In this document: in pieces, positions 42,869 to 52,229 of the stretch
Layout: every line of letters begins with the position of its first letter
Position numbering within the stretch: position 1 is the stretch's first letter
Source of the DNA: Candidatus Hydrogenedentota bacterium
GTDB lineage: Bacteria; Hydrogenedentota; Hydrogenedentia; Hydrogenedentales; JAJRTN01
Length of the DNA: 54,897 nt
Assembly: GCA_024278275.1 (NCBI GenBank)
Contig: JAJRTN010000008.1
Location: 1 to 54,897, forward strand
Direction: 5' to 3'
Program-made: the position numbers and the translations under genes
Notes under the pieces: generated by a model
What the model saw: the letters and a program-made list of their open reading frames with translations, nothing else
Database searches by the model: none
What the model was told of the DNA's origin: nothing

Positions 42869-43961
42869 GCAGGATTTCCTCAAGCTCTTTCAGCGCGCGG
42901 TGCAGTTGGATGCCTCTGACATCCACATGAAAACGGGCAGCCCGCCCTATTTCCGCGTTGACGGAACGCTGGCCGCCCAATCCAAGGAACCCCTCTTGCC
43001 GGATGATCTGGAAGTGGCCAAGGACATGCTGCTCAACCAGGAACAGAAAGCCCATTTCGCGCGTCATGGCGAGGTGGATCTATCCTACAACGAGAAAGGC
43101 ATCGGTCGCTTCCGCGTGAACATGTACCGTCAACGCGGCACGGTTTCGGCGGTCATGCGCCGGATCAAGACCAAAATCCTCACCTTCGACCAGTTGAACC
43201 TGCCGCCCGCCACGGAAAGCTTCGCCACCATGGTACGGGGCCTCATCCTCATCACGGGAACCACGGGCAGCGGTAAGTCGACGACCCTCGCGTCGATCAT
43301 CGATTATATCAACCACCATCGCCCCTGCCACGTGGTGACCATCGAAGACCCCATCGAGTACGTACACCAGGATCACCTGGCGGTGATCAGTCAACGGGAG
43401 ATCGCCATCGACACGCGGGACTTTTCCTCCGCCCTGAAAGCGGTGATGCGACAGGATCCCGATGTGATTCTCGTGGGCGAAATGCGCGACCTGGAAACCT
43501 TTCAGGCCGCCATCAGCGCGTCGGAGACGGGGCACCTGGTCTTCAGCACCCTGCATACGACAAACGTCATGCAGACCATCGACCGCATCGTGGATCTTTT
43601 CCCCTCCACCCATCACGACCAGGTGCGCAGCCAACTGGCCATGCAACTTCGCGCGGTCATGAGCATGCGCCTGCTGCCCCGGGCCGACGGAAGCGGCCGC
43701 GTGCCCATGTGCGAGATCATGTTCGGCACGCCTGCCGTGCGCAAGCTGATCAAGGAAAACCGGATTACCCAGTTGGAGCAGGCCATCCTGCAGGGACGGG
43801 AACAGGGGATGCAGACCTTTAACGAGAGCCTCTACATCCTCCTGCGGCGCAAACTGATCACCCACGAAACCGCCATGGAGATTTCCGACAATCCCGAGGA
43901 ATTGAACATGATGCTCCAGGGCATTCAACTCAGTTCACGGCGCGGCGGCATCCTGAAGTAG
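42861..43961 (+). CDS. pilT: Twitching motility/pilus retraction ATPase PilT
   Basis: 366 residues of the PilT family of type II/IV secretion ATPases. Motifs in order: the N-terminal KTGSPPYFRVDGTL, Walker A GTTGSGKSTT, the Asp box TIEDPIEYVH, Walker B with RQDPDVILVGEMRD and the His box TGHLVFSTLHTTN. PilT depolymerises type IV pili to power twitching, DNA uptake or surface sensing. It begins with GTG inside the end of ftsZ (8-nt overlap), an unusual pairing. No pilin or assembly genes are in the window. Confidence 0.94.
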   Translation: MTKQDFLKLFQRAVQLDASDIHMKTGSPPYFRVDGTLAAQSKEPLLPDDLEVAKDMLLNQEQKAHFARHGEVDLSYNEKGIGRFRVNMYRQRGTVSAVMRRIKTKILTFDQLNLPPATESFATMVRGLILITGTTGSGKSTTLASIIDYINHHRPCHVVTIEDPIEYVHQDHLAVISQREIAIDTRDFSSALKAVMRQDPDVILVGEMRDLETFQAAISASETGHLVFSTLHTTNVMQTIDRIVDLFPSTHHDQVRSQLAMQLRAVMSMRLLPRADGSGRVPMCEIMFGTPAVRKLIKENRITQLEQAILQGREQGMQTFNESLYILLRRKLITHETAMEISDNPEELNMMLQGIQLSSRRGGILK

Positions 43962-44143
43962 ATGAAATACCGCCGGGAAGGCGTCGCACAGGGCCGTGAT
44001 CGGTTTCGGCGGATTGCCCCTTCCCCGGGAAGCTTCGGGGGCTCTCCGGTGTTTCTTCTACACGTTGCAGCATCGAAAAACGACTCGCCGGGCCGCCGTG
44101 ATGGTGGCAGGAGAGAGAGGTTCAACCCCCGGGAAAAACGACC

Positions 44144-44893
44144 ATGCCCGCCTGGTTTTCCAAGGTTTTCAAATCGGAAGAGAATGTCCCGACACCCGCC
44201 GCGGGAGAAAACGACGCCCTGGCGCGCCGTGCGATGGAAGCCACCGTGCTGGACGTGAAGGATGCCAGGACCGGAAAGGATGGCGGTCTTCCGATCAAGG
44301 CCCGTCTCGAACCACGTCAACGAACCATCACCTTTCTTCCCGGCCACCCGGTACTGCCGGGGTATTCCTTCTGGTGTCCCGATGCGTACACGGCAAACGC
44401 CTACGCTCCCCTGGCCGCCGCGCTTTTCAACGCGGGTGACGTCGAAACGGTGCTGCTTCACGACGCCGCCATCACGGTGACCCTGCGTGAAAACGGGGCT
44501 CCCCTGGACGAGGCGGCACGTGAACTGGGCGGCCAGGTACGCGCCCATTTGCTGAGCGGCATGCCTGTAATCCTTCCGGAAATCCTCGAAAACATGCCCG
44601 ATGAGGACACCATCCGCGCCGGCCTGCAACGGGTGATTGATGAAGAACTCAACCCCGGCATTGCGGGGCATGGCGGGTTTATCGAACTGAGGCGGGTTGT
44701 GGGCAACACGGTCTACATCACCATGGGCGGCGGTTGCCAGGGCTGCGCGGCCGCGGCGTTCACCCTCAAGCAGGGCGTACACCGGGCCTTCCGGGAAGCG
44801 GTGCCCCAAGTGGGCGCCATTCTCGATGAAACCGACCACGACGCGGGGATAAACCCCTATTTCGCCGATGCTTCGTTCCCCGGAGAAGGTTGA
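44144..44893 (+). CDS. Nfu-type iron-sulfur cluster carrier (Nfu_N plus NifU C-terminal domain)
   Basis: 249 residues. Residues ~60-120 resemble the Nfu_N domain (ITFLPGHPVLPGYSFW, YAPLAAALFNAGDVETVLLHDAAITV). Residues ~150-235 are the NifU C-terminal domain with the cluster-binding CxxC in MGGGCQGCAAAAF. Such proteins accept a 4Fe-4S cluster and deliver it to target enzymes. The gene is followed after 3 nt by a divergent IscU-like protein and then by ispG, whose product needs a 4Fe-4S cluster. The ribosome-binding site is weak. Confidence 0.85.
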   Translation: MPAWFSKVFKSEENVPTPAAGENDALARRAMEATVLDVKDARTGKDGGLPIKARLEPRQRTITFLPGHPVLPGYSFWCPDAYTANAYAPLAAALFNAGDVETVLLHDAAITVTLRENGAPLDEAARELGGQVRAHLLSGMPVILPEILENMPDEDTIRAGLQRVIDEELNPGIAGHGGFIELRRVVGNTVYITMGGGCQGCAAAAFTLKQGVHRAFREAVPQVGAILDETDHDAGINPYFADASFPGEG

Positions 44894-44896
44894 ACC

Positions 44897-45340
44897 ATGC
44901 CCTGCAACGACCTCTCCGAGCGAATTGCCGTCACGATTGATGACGCGGACCGGTTTCGGTCCTACCGTTTCATCAAACGAAGCTGTGGCCGGGGCGTGGG
45001 CGTGGATGACCTCCTCTCCGGCTGGCTTGCAGGCCAATCCATCGAGGCGATCCTGGCCATCACCCCCCGCCAGTGTCTCGAAGATACCGGCGTTCCTGGA
45101 GGGATCGAGGAATTCCTGGCACTGAAACACCTCGTCGCCGTGCAGGCCGCCCTGGAGGCCCTCCTTGGGCGAAACAACGGGGAGGAGGACGGTTTCTGCA
45201 CGCCCCTGGAATGCATTTATGAAGACGGCCAAACCACCCTGCACGCCGCGATTCGTGTTGACCTCGTGACCGGCCGCATCGAGTCGTGCGGCGGTTGTAA
45301 GGGATGCGGCACCCAACGCACAGCTTTCCTGACGGCTTGA
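44897..45340 (+). CDS. Divergent IscU/NifU N-terminal-like protein with extra Cys cluster
   Basis: 147 residues. The central part (FIKRSCGRGVGVDDLLSGW, then AGQSIEAILAIT and LALKHLVAVQAALEALLG) follows the order of the NifU N-terminal/IscU scaffold: first Cys, a Gly-rich turn, the ikG-type helix and the K-H helix. The second scaffold Cys may be PRQCLED, while the usual Cys after His is absent. A C-terminal group ESCGGCKGCG adds three cysteines. It starts 3 nt after the Nfu-type gene, so the two are surely co-expressed and probably partner in Fe-S assembly. The family call is tentative. Confidence 0.55.
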   Translation: MPCNDLSERIAVTIDDADRFRSYRFIKRSCGRGVGVDDLLSGWLAGQSIEAILAITPRQCLEDTGVPGGIEEFLALKHLVAVQAALEALLGRNNGEEDGFCTPLECIYEDGQTTLHAAIRVDLVTGRIESCGGCKGCGTQRTAFLTA

Positions 45341-45498
45341 AACCTTATTGGCAGGCGGGGCATGCGCCGTCATACAGCCCCCGGGGATGGCGCCCGGCCC
45401 GCCCGAAAAGTTGCCGAGAAACGCTTGAAATCCGTATGATCGAAGCGACCCGTACAAGCCCCATGTGTCCGCCGCCAACCCCTGTTCCGGAGGCCGCC

Positions 45499-46728
45499 AT
45501 GTCCATCGCCAAACGACGCCGGACCATTCCCGTCATGGTGGGAAACGTGCGGGTCGGCGGGGGCGCGCCCGTGGTGATCCAGTCCATGACCAACACGGAC
45601 ACGGAAGACCCCCAGGCCACGGCAGCGCAGATCCTGCAATTGGCCGAGGCCGGCTCGGAGTTGGTCCGCATCACGGTGAACACCCCCCGTGCCGCGGAAT
45701 CGGTCGGAGAAATCGTGCGGCGGGTCCGGGACGCCGGCTGTACCGTGCCCATCATCGGCGACTTTCATTACAACGGCCACCGCTTGCTGGGCAAGTGCCC
45801 GGCCTGCGCCGAGAGCCTCGACAAGTACCGCATCAATCCGGGCAACGTGGGCAAGGGCAGAAAACGGGACGAACAGTTCGCCACCATCTGCGCCATTGCC
45901 CGCGATCACGGCAAGCCCGTCCGCATCGGCGTGAACATGGGCTCCCTCGATCCCGAGCTGGTGATGACACGGATGGCGGCGAACCGGGACCGTCGCCTGG
46001 GAAAAAGCCCGGAAGAGGTGATGAACGAGTGCATGGTCGTCTCGGCCCTGGAATCCACCAGGCAGGCCCTTGCGTGCGGCCTGAAACCCGAACAGATCAT
46101 CATCTCCTGCAAGACCAGCGTACCACGCCATCTTATCGCCCTCTACCGGGAGCTCGCGGAGCAAACGAACCAGCCCCTGCATCTCGGACTCACCGAGGCG
46201 GGCATGGGCATGAAGGGCCAGGTCTGGTCCGCCGCCGGCATGGGAGTTCTCCTCGCCGAGGGCATTGGGGACACCATTCGCGTATCGCTCACGCCCGAGC
46301 CGGGCGGCAACCGTTGCGAAGAAGTCTACGCATCACAGGAGCTGCTCCAGGCACTGGGCCTGCGTCAATTCGCCCCCAGTGTCACCGCCTGTCCCGGCTG
46401 CGGCCGCACCACGAGCGCCACCTTCCAGAAGCTGGCCCGGGAGACGCAGGCCTACATCCGCGAGCGCATGCCCGTGTGGCGGCGCGCGTACCCGGGGGTC
46501 GAGAATCTCACCGTGGCGGTCATGGGCTGCATCGTCAACGGTCCCGGCGAATCCAGGGCGGCAGACATCGGCATCAGCCTCCCCGGCAACGGTGAAGAAC
46601 CCGTTTGTCCCGTCTTCACCGACGGCGAAAAGCGCGCCAGTCTGACCGGAACGGGGGAAACGCTTTCCCTGCAGTTTCGCGATTTACTGGAAAAATACGT
46701 GCGGGACCGCTACGCGACCAAGGCATAA
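45499..46728 (+). CDS. ispG: 4-hydroxy-3-methylbut-2-enyl-diphosphate synthase (flavodoxin/ferredoxin)
   Basis: 409 residues. IspG (GcpE) is the penultimate enzyme of the non-mevalonate isoprenoid route and uses a 4Fe-4S cluster to convert MEcPP to HMBPP. The TIM-barrel start VRVGGGAPVVIQSMTNTDT, GDFHYNGHRLL and RINPGNVGKG are characteristic; the cluster cysteines lie in VTACPGCGRTT and AVMGCIVNGPGE. It is the short bacterial form, without the plant-type insert. CGGAGG lies 5 nt before the ATG at 45499. It is convergent with the flagellar operon, only 31 bases apart. Confidence 0.96.
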   Translation: MSIAKRRRTIPVMVGNVRVGGGAPVVIQSMTNTDTEDPQATAAQILQLAEAGSELVRITVNTPRAAESVGEIVRRVRDAGCTVPIIGDFHYNGHRLLGKCPACAESLDKYRINPGNVGKGRKRDEQFATICAIARDHGKPVRIGVNMGSLDPELVMTRMAANRDRRLGKSPEEVMNECMVVSALESTRQALACGLKPEQIIISCKTSVPRHLIALYRELAEQTNQPLHLGLTEAGMGMKGQVWSAAGMGVLLAEGIGDTIRVSLTPEPGGNRCEEVYASQELLQALGLRQFAPSVTACPGCGRTTSATFQKLARETQAYIRERMPVWRRAYPGVENLTVAVMGCIVNGPGESRAADIGISLPGNGEEPVCPVFTDGEKRASLTGTGETLSLQFRDLLEKYVRDRYATKA

Positions 46729-46759
46729 GCACCCTTCCCCCAATTCCTCTTTCCCGGCG

Positions 46760-47626
46760 TCAGCCGTTGCTGGCGAGGCCGAGGGTGCTGGCGAAACGGC
46801 GGAGGAAGCCTTCCTTCTTCTTCTCGCCGGGCACCGTCTGCTGATGAACCAGCCGGCGAGCGAGCAATTCGACGCAGCGGGTGGCGGGGGCGGCGGGGTA
46901 CTTGAGACTGAAGGGCCGGCTTTGCATGACGGCCTGGCCCACGTGAGGGTCGCGGGGAATGAAACCAAGGTAGGACACGGTGCGGCTGAGGTACTGGCGG
47001 GCCACGGTGGCGAGCTTGGAGGCCACGGCCTGGGCCTGGGCCTGGTTGGCCACCATGTTCACGATGAGCCGGATGGGCAGGTCGGCCCGTTGGGCGTGGA
47101 GCGTCTTGACCATGGCGTAGGCGTCCACGATGGCGGAGGGCTCGGGGGTGGTGACAAGCAGCACTTCGTCGGCCGCGGCGGCGAAGGACACCACGTTGAC
47201 GCCGATCCCGGCCATGGTGTCGATGATGATGAAGTCGGCTTCGTCCTGAAGCACCGCCAGGCACCGCAGCACGTTGTCCCGCGCCTCGGGCTCGAGGTCG
47301 GCCACTTTCGACAGGCCCGAGGAGCCGGGTACGATTTCGATGCCACCGGGTCCCGGCACGAGGATGTCGAGCATCTCCCTGGAGCCGTCGATGACGTGGC
47401 CCAGGTTGAACATGGAACTGAGGCCCATGAGGACCTCCACGTTGGCGAGACCCAGGTCCGCATCGAGGAGGATGACGCGGTGTTGCCGCGCGGCGAGGGC
47501 GATAGCGAGGTTGACGCTGGTGCTGGTTTTCCCCACGCCGCCCTTGCCGCTGGTGACGGCGATCACGTGGGCGCGGGTGCGCGCCTTCCACACGAGGTCG
47601 CGAAGGTTTTGTGCCTGATCAGCCAC
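46760..47626 (-). CDS. flhG: Flagellar number regulator FlhG (MinD-like ATPase)
   Basis: 288 residues of the MinD/ParA ATPase fold. The deviant Walker A is SGKGGVGKTSTSVNLA, followed by LLDADLGLANVEVLMG and Walker B FIIIDTMAGI. FlhG (YlxH/FleN) works with the SRP-like GTPase FlhF to set flagellar number and position. It overlaps flhF by 8 nt and is the last gene of the flagellar operon. The C-terminus (KKKEGFLRRFASTLGL) may contain a membrane-targeting amphipathic helix. Confidence 0.92.
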   Translation of the reverse strand: MADQAQNLRDLVWKARTRAHVIAVTSGKGGVGKTSTSVNLAIALAARQHRVILLDADLGLANVEVLMGLSSMFNLGHVIDGSREMLDILVPGPGGIEIVPGSSGLSKVADLEPEARDNVLRCLAVLQDEADFIIIDTMAGIGVNVVSFAAAADEVLLVTTPEPSAIVDAYAMVKTLHAQRADLPIRLIVNMVANQAQAQAVASKLATVARQYLSRTVSYLGFIPRDPHVGQAVMQSRPFSLKYPAAPATRCVELLARRLVHQQTVPGEKKKEGFLRRFASTLGLASNG

Positions 47627-48890
47627 GATTTTCCCTGCCTTCCAGAATGAGGCCGGCCACGTTTCCGGGGCTGGCCACGCGAATATCGTCGGGCACGCGC
47701 TGGCCCACGCTGAGGTAGCCCAGGGGCAGGCCCGTCTCCAGGAGCGCGCTCAGCATGACCCCGTACCGGCGCGTTTCATCAAGCTTGGTGAACATGACCG
47801 ACGTGGGCGACAGGCATTTGAAGTTCCCCGCCACATTGCGCAGGTCCTCCAGTTGCGTATTCGCCCCCATGACGAGCATGGTTTCATGGGGATTCACGAC
47901 GGCGAGCATGTGCTTCAACTCGTTGATCTGTTCCAGGTTGAACTGGCTTCCGCCCGCCGTATCCACCAGCACCAGGTCATACTCCGCGAAGGCTTCCAGG
48001 GCCTTCGTCATCTCCGGGTGATCGTTGGCCACCCGCATGGGGATGCCGATGATGTTGGCGTAGACCCGGAGTTGTTCGGGCGCGGCGATGCGGTAGGTGT
48101 CGGCCGTGACAAGGGCCACGCGGATTCGCTGACGCACCGAGAAATGGGCGGCCAGTTTCGCCAGGTTGGTGGTTTTGCCCACGCCGGTGGCGCCGCACAG
48201 GGCCACCACGTGACGGCGACCCGGCTGCAAGGCGATGCCCCCGGTGACGGGCACGATGCGACGGATCTCGTGGCCGAGGCGCTCGACGAAAACACGGGGG
48301 TCGCGCAGAATGTCCAGGTCGCTGTTTTTAAGCACGGCGCCCAGGAGCGCCGCGGCAATGCGGCGCGACACGCCGCGTTCCGTGAGGGTGCGGTAATGGG
48401 GCGCGAACTCCGTGGGCAGGCCGGCCCCGGGGTGCTCCGCGTAGAGCACCTGCATCATCTCGCGGATTTCCTGTACTTCACGCCGAAGGCTGCCCTGCTC
48501 GCCGGAAGACCGGTCGGGCGTGGGAAAGGGTACGACCGGCGCGGTGGCGGCGGCGGACGTGCCCTCGGCGGCGGAACCGGTCCTCGCGCGGCCCTGGGCG
48601 TTGCGGACGATCTCCTTGAAGTACTTGACGGAATCCTCGATTTGCGGGTCCCCGCCGCCCGGTCGCTGGGCCGCGTACTTGCGCTCGGCGGCGGAGGGAC
48701 GGCGACCCTGGGGGGACACGGGGACGGATACGGTCAGCTCCACGAGTTTGCGCCCGAAAAAGCCCAGGAAACCGCCTTCATTGGCTTGGGCCGTGTTGAG
48801 CACCACGGCATCCGCGCCGAAGCGCTGCCGCACGATGCGGTAGGCCTCTTCGAGGCTTCCGGCCCGGACTCTTTTCAACACCTGTGCCAT
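47619..48890 (-). CDS. flhF: Flagellar biosynthesis SRP-like GTPase FlhF
   Basis: 423 residues. The N-terminal basic B domain starts QVLKRVRAGSLEEAYRIV. The C-terminal NG domain has the G1 loop CGATGVGKTTNLAKLA, ALVTADTYRIAAPEQLR, the G3 motif DTAGGSQ (Arg is more usual than Gly here) and G4 FTKLDE. FlhF recruits early flagellar parts to the assembly site. It begins 1 nt after flhA and overlaps flhG, showing tight coupling. Confidence 0.94.
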   Translation of the reverse strand: MAQVLKRVRAGSLEEAYRIVRQRFGADAVVLNTAQANEGGFLGFFGRKLVELTVSVPVSPQGRRPSAAERKYAAQRPGGGDPQIEDSVKYFKEIVRNAQGRARTGSAAEGTSAAATAPVVPFPTPDRSSGEQGSLRREVQEIREMMQVLYAEHPGAGLPTEFAPHYRTLTERGVSRRIAAALLGAVLKNSDLDILRDPRVFVERLGHEIRRIVPVTGGIALQPGRRHVVALCGATGVGKTTNLAKLAAHFSVRQRIRVALVTADTYRIAAPEQLRVYANIIGIPMRVANDHPEMTKALEAFAEYDLVLVDTAGGSQFNLEQINELKHMLAVVNPHETMLVMGANTQLEDLRNVAGNFKCLSPTSVMFTKLDETRRYGVMLSALLETGLPLGYLSVGQRVPDDIRVASPGNVAGLILEGRENRG

Positions 48891-48891
48891 G

Positions 48892-50943
48892 TTACGCGCT
48901 CACCTGTCCCAGGCTTTCCAGGGTTACGGCGGGATCAATCTCATTATACGAGAGTACCACAATCTTTGGAATCCGCCGCTCCACGATGCGGCGGAAATAG
49001 CGCCGCACGGGGGCGGAGGTCAATACGATGGGATCCTGTCCCGCCGCCAGGAGCGGCTGGAGGGCCGTCGCCGTGGATTCGCTGATGGCGTCGGCGCGCT
49101 CGGGGGACACGGGGATAAAATCGCCCGCGTCCATCTGGTTCACGGCGTCCAGGATTTCCTGCTCCAACTCGGGCGCCAGGGAGATCACGCTCAGCTTGCC
49201 GTCCTCATCCACGTAACCCGCACAGATTTCCCGGGCCAGGGCGTGGCGCACGTACTCCGTGAGAATATCGGTGTCCTTGGTGCGCGGACCGTAATCGGAG
49301 AGGACCTCCGCGATGGTTTCCAGGTTGCGAATGGCAACCCGTTCGCGCAGAAGATTGTGCAGCACCTTCTGTAATTCGCCGTGGGTGAGGATCTTCGGCA
49401 GGAGTTCGTCCACCACCGTGGGCGCCGTTTCCTTGAGATGGGTGACCAGGGTCTGCACGTCCTCCCGGGTGACCAGTTCGTCGGCGTGAGCGTAAATCAA
49501 CTCGGTGAGGTGCGTGGCCAGCACGGCCGTCGGCTCGACGATGGTATAGCCCAGGCGCTCGGCACGGTCCCGGTTCTCTTTCGAGACCCACACCGCCTGC
49601 AAGCCAAAGGCCGGCTCCTGCGTGGGTATGCCCTGGATCTCCTCCTCCACGAGGCCCGGGTTCATCGCCAGGAAGTGATCGGGATAGAGGGTGTAGTTGG
49701 CGATGGTGGATTCGCGCAGTTTCACGGCGTATTCGTTGGGCCCCAAGCGCATATTGTCCACAATACGGATGACGGGCACAATGAAACCCATGCGCGTGGC
49801 AATCTGCTGGCGGATGATCTGGATGCGGGTCAGCAGGTCGCCGCCCTGACTTGGGTCGGCGAGCGCGATAAGGCCATAGCCCAATTCGATTTTCAGGGGA
49901 TCCACATCGAGCAGATCCTCGGTGCGCTCCGGGGTTTCCTCGCGCCGGGCCTCCTCGGCGGCGGCCTCCTCGCTCTCGGCCTCGGCGGCCCGTCGCGTCT
50001 GGAGCTGGGTCGCCGTGTAAGCCATGACGCCCAGGGCGATGGAGACGATGATGAAGGGAAGGGTGGGCATGCCGGGCACAACGGCAAAGAGCAGCAGCAT
50101 GGCCGCGGCGACACCCAGGGCACGGGGATACTTGAGGGCCTGCACGCTGAGGTCGCTGCCCAAGTCATCCTCGGAGACCGATCGCGTGACCACCAGGGCG
50201 GCCGCCACCGAGATAATGAGTGAAGGCACCTGGGACACGAGACCGTCACCGATGGTCAGTTGGGTATAGACCGCGGCCGCCTGGCTCAACGTCATGCCGT
50301 GCATGGAAACACCGATGATGAGGCCCATGACGATATTGACCAGGGTGATGACAATACCGGCGATGGCGTCACCCCGTACGAACTTGGTCGCGCCGTCCAT
50401 GGCCCCGTAGAAATCGGCCTCCTGCTCGATGGCGCGCCGCCGCGCACGGGCCTGCTGCTCGGTGATAAGCCCCGCGTTGAGATCTGAATCAACGCCCATC
50501 TGTTTGCCGGGCATGGCATCGAGGGTGAAGCGCGCGGCCACTTCGGAGATGCGCGTGGCTCCCTTCGTGACCACCACGAACTGGATCACCACGAGGATCA
50601 CGAAGATCACGATGCCCACGAAAATGTTGCCCTTCGTGACGAAGCTGCCGAAGGCCGCCACCACCGTTCCGCCGTAGGCGTCGGCGAGAATGATACGCGT
50701 GGTGGCCACGTTGAGACTCAGCCGGTAGAGGGTGAGCATGAGCAGCAACGAGGGGAAGACATTGAACTCCACCGGCCGCTTCAGGTAGATGGTCGCCAGG
50801 AGAACCACCACCGAAACGGAGATGTTGATGGTGAGCAGCACGTCGATGGCCCAGGGGGCAATGGGCAGAATGAGCACCAGCAAGATGCCGATGACGCAGA
50901 CCGACAGGGCCACATCGGGGTTCGCCGTCAGCGAACCGCCCAT
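48892..50943 (-). CDS. flhA: Flagellar export gate protein FlhA
   Basis: About 683 residues. The N-terminal half has around eight membrane helices; conserved stretches include NVFPSLLLMLTLYRLSLNVA and the FHIPEP-type region DAMPGKQMGVDSDLNAGL. The C-terminal cytosolic part (from ~330) forms the substrate-docking ring. FlhA is the ring-forming channel that uses proton flow for flagellar export. The start at 50943 has GGAGAG about 10 nt upstream; 50973 would add ten residues. A repeat-rich gap of about 170 bases separates it from flhB. Confidence 0.95.
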   Translation of the reverse strand: MGGSLTANPDVALSVCVIGILLVLILPIAPWAIDVLLTINISVSVVVLLATIYLKRPVEFNVFPSLLLMLTLYRLSLNVATTRIILADAYGGTVVAAFGSFVTKGNIFVGIVIFVILVVIQFVVVTKGATRISEVAARFTLDAMPGKQMGVDSDLNAGLITEQQARARRRAIEQEADFYGAMDGATKFVRGDAIAGIVITLVNIVMGLIIGVSMHGMTLSQAAAVYTQLTIGDGLVSQVPSLIISVAAALVVTRSVSEDDLGSDLSVQALKYPRALGVAAAMLLLFAVVPGMPTLPFIIVSIALGVMAYTATQLQTRRAAEAESEEAAAEEARREETPERTEDLLDVDPLKIELGYGLIALADPSQGGDLLTRIQIIRQQIATRMGFIVPVIRIVDNMRLGPNEYAVKLRESTIANYTLYPDHFLAMNPGLVEEEIQGIPTQEPAFGLQAVWVSKENRDRAERLGYTIVEPTAVLATHLTELIYAHADELVTREDVQTLVTHLKETAPTVVDELLPKILTHGELQKVLHNLLRERVAIRNLETIAEVLSDYGPRTKDTDILTEYVRHALAREICAGYVDEDGKLSVISLAPELEQEILDAVNQMDAGDFIPVSPERADAISESTATALQPLLAAGQDPIVLTSAPVRRYFRRIVERRIPKIVVLSYNEIDPAVTLESLGQVSA

Positions 50944-51006
50944 GCGCCGCAATCTCTCCGCAGGTACCGCCATGATCCAGGATCTACGCCTCCACTGATT
51001 CGGAAT

Positions 51007-51057
51007 GCCACCGGGGACGGTGGCGCCATGCCTTTCCACGGGGGACCATGGGAATGA
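51007..51057. repeat. Double-hairpin repeat inside the flagellar operon
   Basis: GCCACC-GGGGAC-GGTGGC (51007-51024) followed by a degenerate copy of the TTCCCACGGAGGACCGTGGGAA unit (51032-51055). It lies between flhB and flhA, where other junctions in the operon are tight, and is probably an inserted extragenic palindrome. Confidence 0.65.
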
Positions 51058-51115
51058 GCGTGTGGTTCGGTCTCATGCGTCCCATAGGTCCTCTTGTGGT
51101 TCTCCGCTTCATCGC

Positions 51116-52222
51116 TCAGGCCGCTCCCGCCATGTAGGACTGACGCTCGCGCACCTTTTCCGCGCGCTGGTCGATGCGGTAGACGAAGGAAAGCACCTCG
51201 GCCACGGCCCGGAAAAGGCTCGCCGGGATGGCATCCCCCACGTCGGCGGTCCGGAACAGGGTTCGGGCCAGGGGTGGATTCTGCACGATGGGAACCCGGT
51301 GCTCTTCACCGATTTCACGGATGCGTTGGGCCACCAGCCGTTGTCCTTTCGCCACCACCACGGGGGAATCCATGTGGCCCATGTCGTAGCGCAGGGCCAC
51401 GGCGTAGTGCGTGGGGTTGGTGATGATGACGTCGGCCGTGGGCACGTCGGCCATCATCCGTTGAGAAGCGATCTGGCGCTGCAACTGGCGGACGCGCCGC
51501 TTGATGTGGGGATCGCCCTCCAGTTCCTTCATCTCTTCCTTGGCCTCCTGGTGCGTCATGCGCAGTTCCTGGAGGTGCTGCCAACGCTGGTAGCCGTAGT
51601 CGAAAATGCCGAGAATGATCATGGCCAGGGCAATCCGCCACCATACCGTGGCAATGAGTTGGGCCACCGCGCTCAGCAGGCCCAGCGGTTCAAGTCCCAT
51701 GAGCATAACCACGTCGTTCAGGCGCGCGCGGAAGGTAAAGTAAACGATAACCGACACAATACCCAGTTTGAACAGCGATTTAACCAACTCGACGAGGGAA
51801 CGTAAGGATGTGAACTTCTTGAAGCCGCTGATGGGATCAAGGCGGCTGAGCTTGGGTTGCATCGGTTTTCCGGTAAGCAGGAAACCCACCTGGCCGAAAT
51901 TGACCAGCAGCCCCCCCACCACCATGACCGCCATGAAGGGCAGCGCGCACAGGCCCATCCGGTAGACCGCGGACCACGCCAGGGCCTGCGCGGGAATGCG
52001 CTCCGGCGTCAACTCGGGCGCGTTGCCCAGGTAGTATTGAAACGAGTCGAGAAGCACAACCGTCATCTGGCGGCCCAGGATGAGTAACGCCAACAGGGCC
52101 AGCGCCAGGGACAAACCGGAGGTGAGGTCCTGGCTTTTGGCGATATTGCCCTCTTCGCGCGCGCGTTGTATTTTGCGCCCACTCGCTGGGAGTGTTTTTT
52201 CGCCACCCGTGTCTTCCGCCAT
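51116..52222 (-). CDS. flhB: Flagellar export switch protein FlhB
   Basis: 368 residues. Four membrane helices in the first ~215 residues are followed by a charged linker and the self-cleaving NPTH motif at N269-H272 (DVIITNPTHYAVALRYD). Cleavage between Asn and Pro switches export from rod/hook to filament substrates. The start overlaps nothing; fliR ends 7 bases upstream. Length and motif position match well-studied FlhB proteins. Confidence 0.96.
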   Translation of the reverse strand: MAEDTGGEKTLPASGRKIQRAREEGNIAKSQDLTSGLSLALALLALLILGRQMTVVLLDSFQYYLGNAPELTPERIPAQALAWSAVYRMGLCALPFMAVMVVGGLLVNFGQVGFLLTGKPMQPKLSRLDPISGFKKFTSLRSLVELVKSLFKLGIVSVIVYFTFRARLNDVVMLMGLEPLGLLSAVAQLIATVWWRIALAMIILGIFDYGYQRWQHLQELRMTHQEAKEEMKELEGDPHIKRRVRQLQRQIASQRMMADVPTADVIITNPTHYAVALRYDMGHMDSPVVVAKGQRLVAQRIREIGEEHRVPIVQNPPLARTLFRTADVGDAIPASLFRAVAEVLSFVYRIDQRAEKVRERQSYMAGAA

Positions 52223-52229
52223 GATCGCC

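Noticed and set aside
42861-43961. Reading the ATPase after ftsZ as a PilB/GspE-type extension ATPase
   Set aside because: Length (366), lack of the N-terminal MshEN domain and of the four-Cys zinc site, and the PilT-type boxes all favour PilT.
46710-47591. Arg/Pro-rich minus-strand frame of 293 codons
   Set aside because: An alternate frame of flhG, whose MinD motifs are in the other frame.
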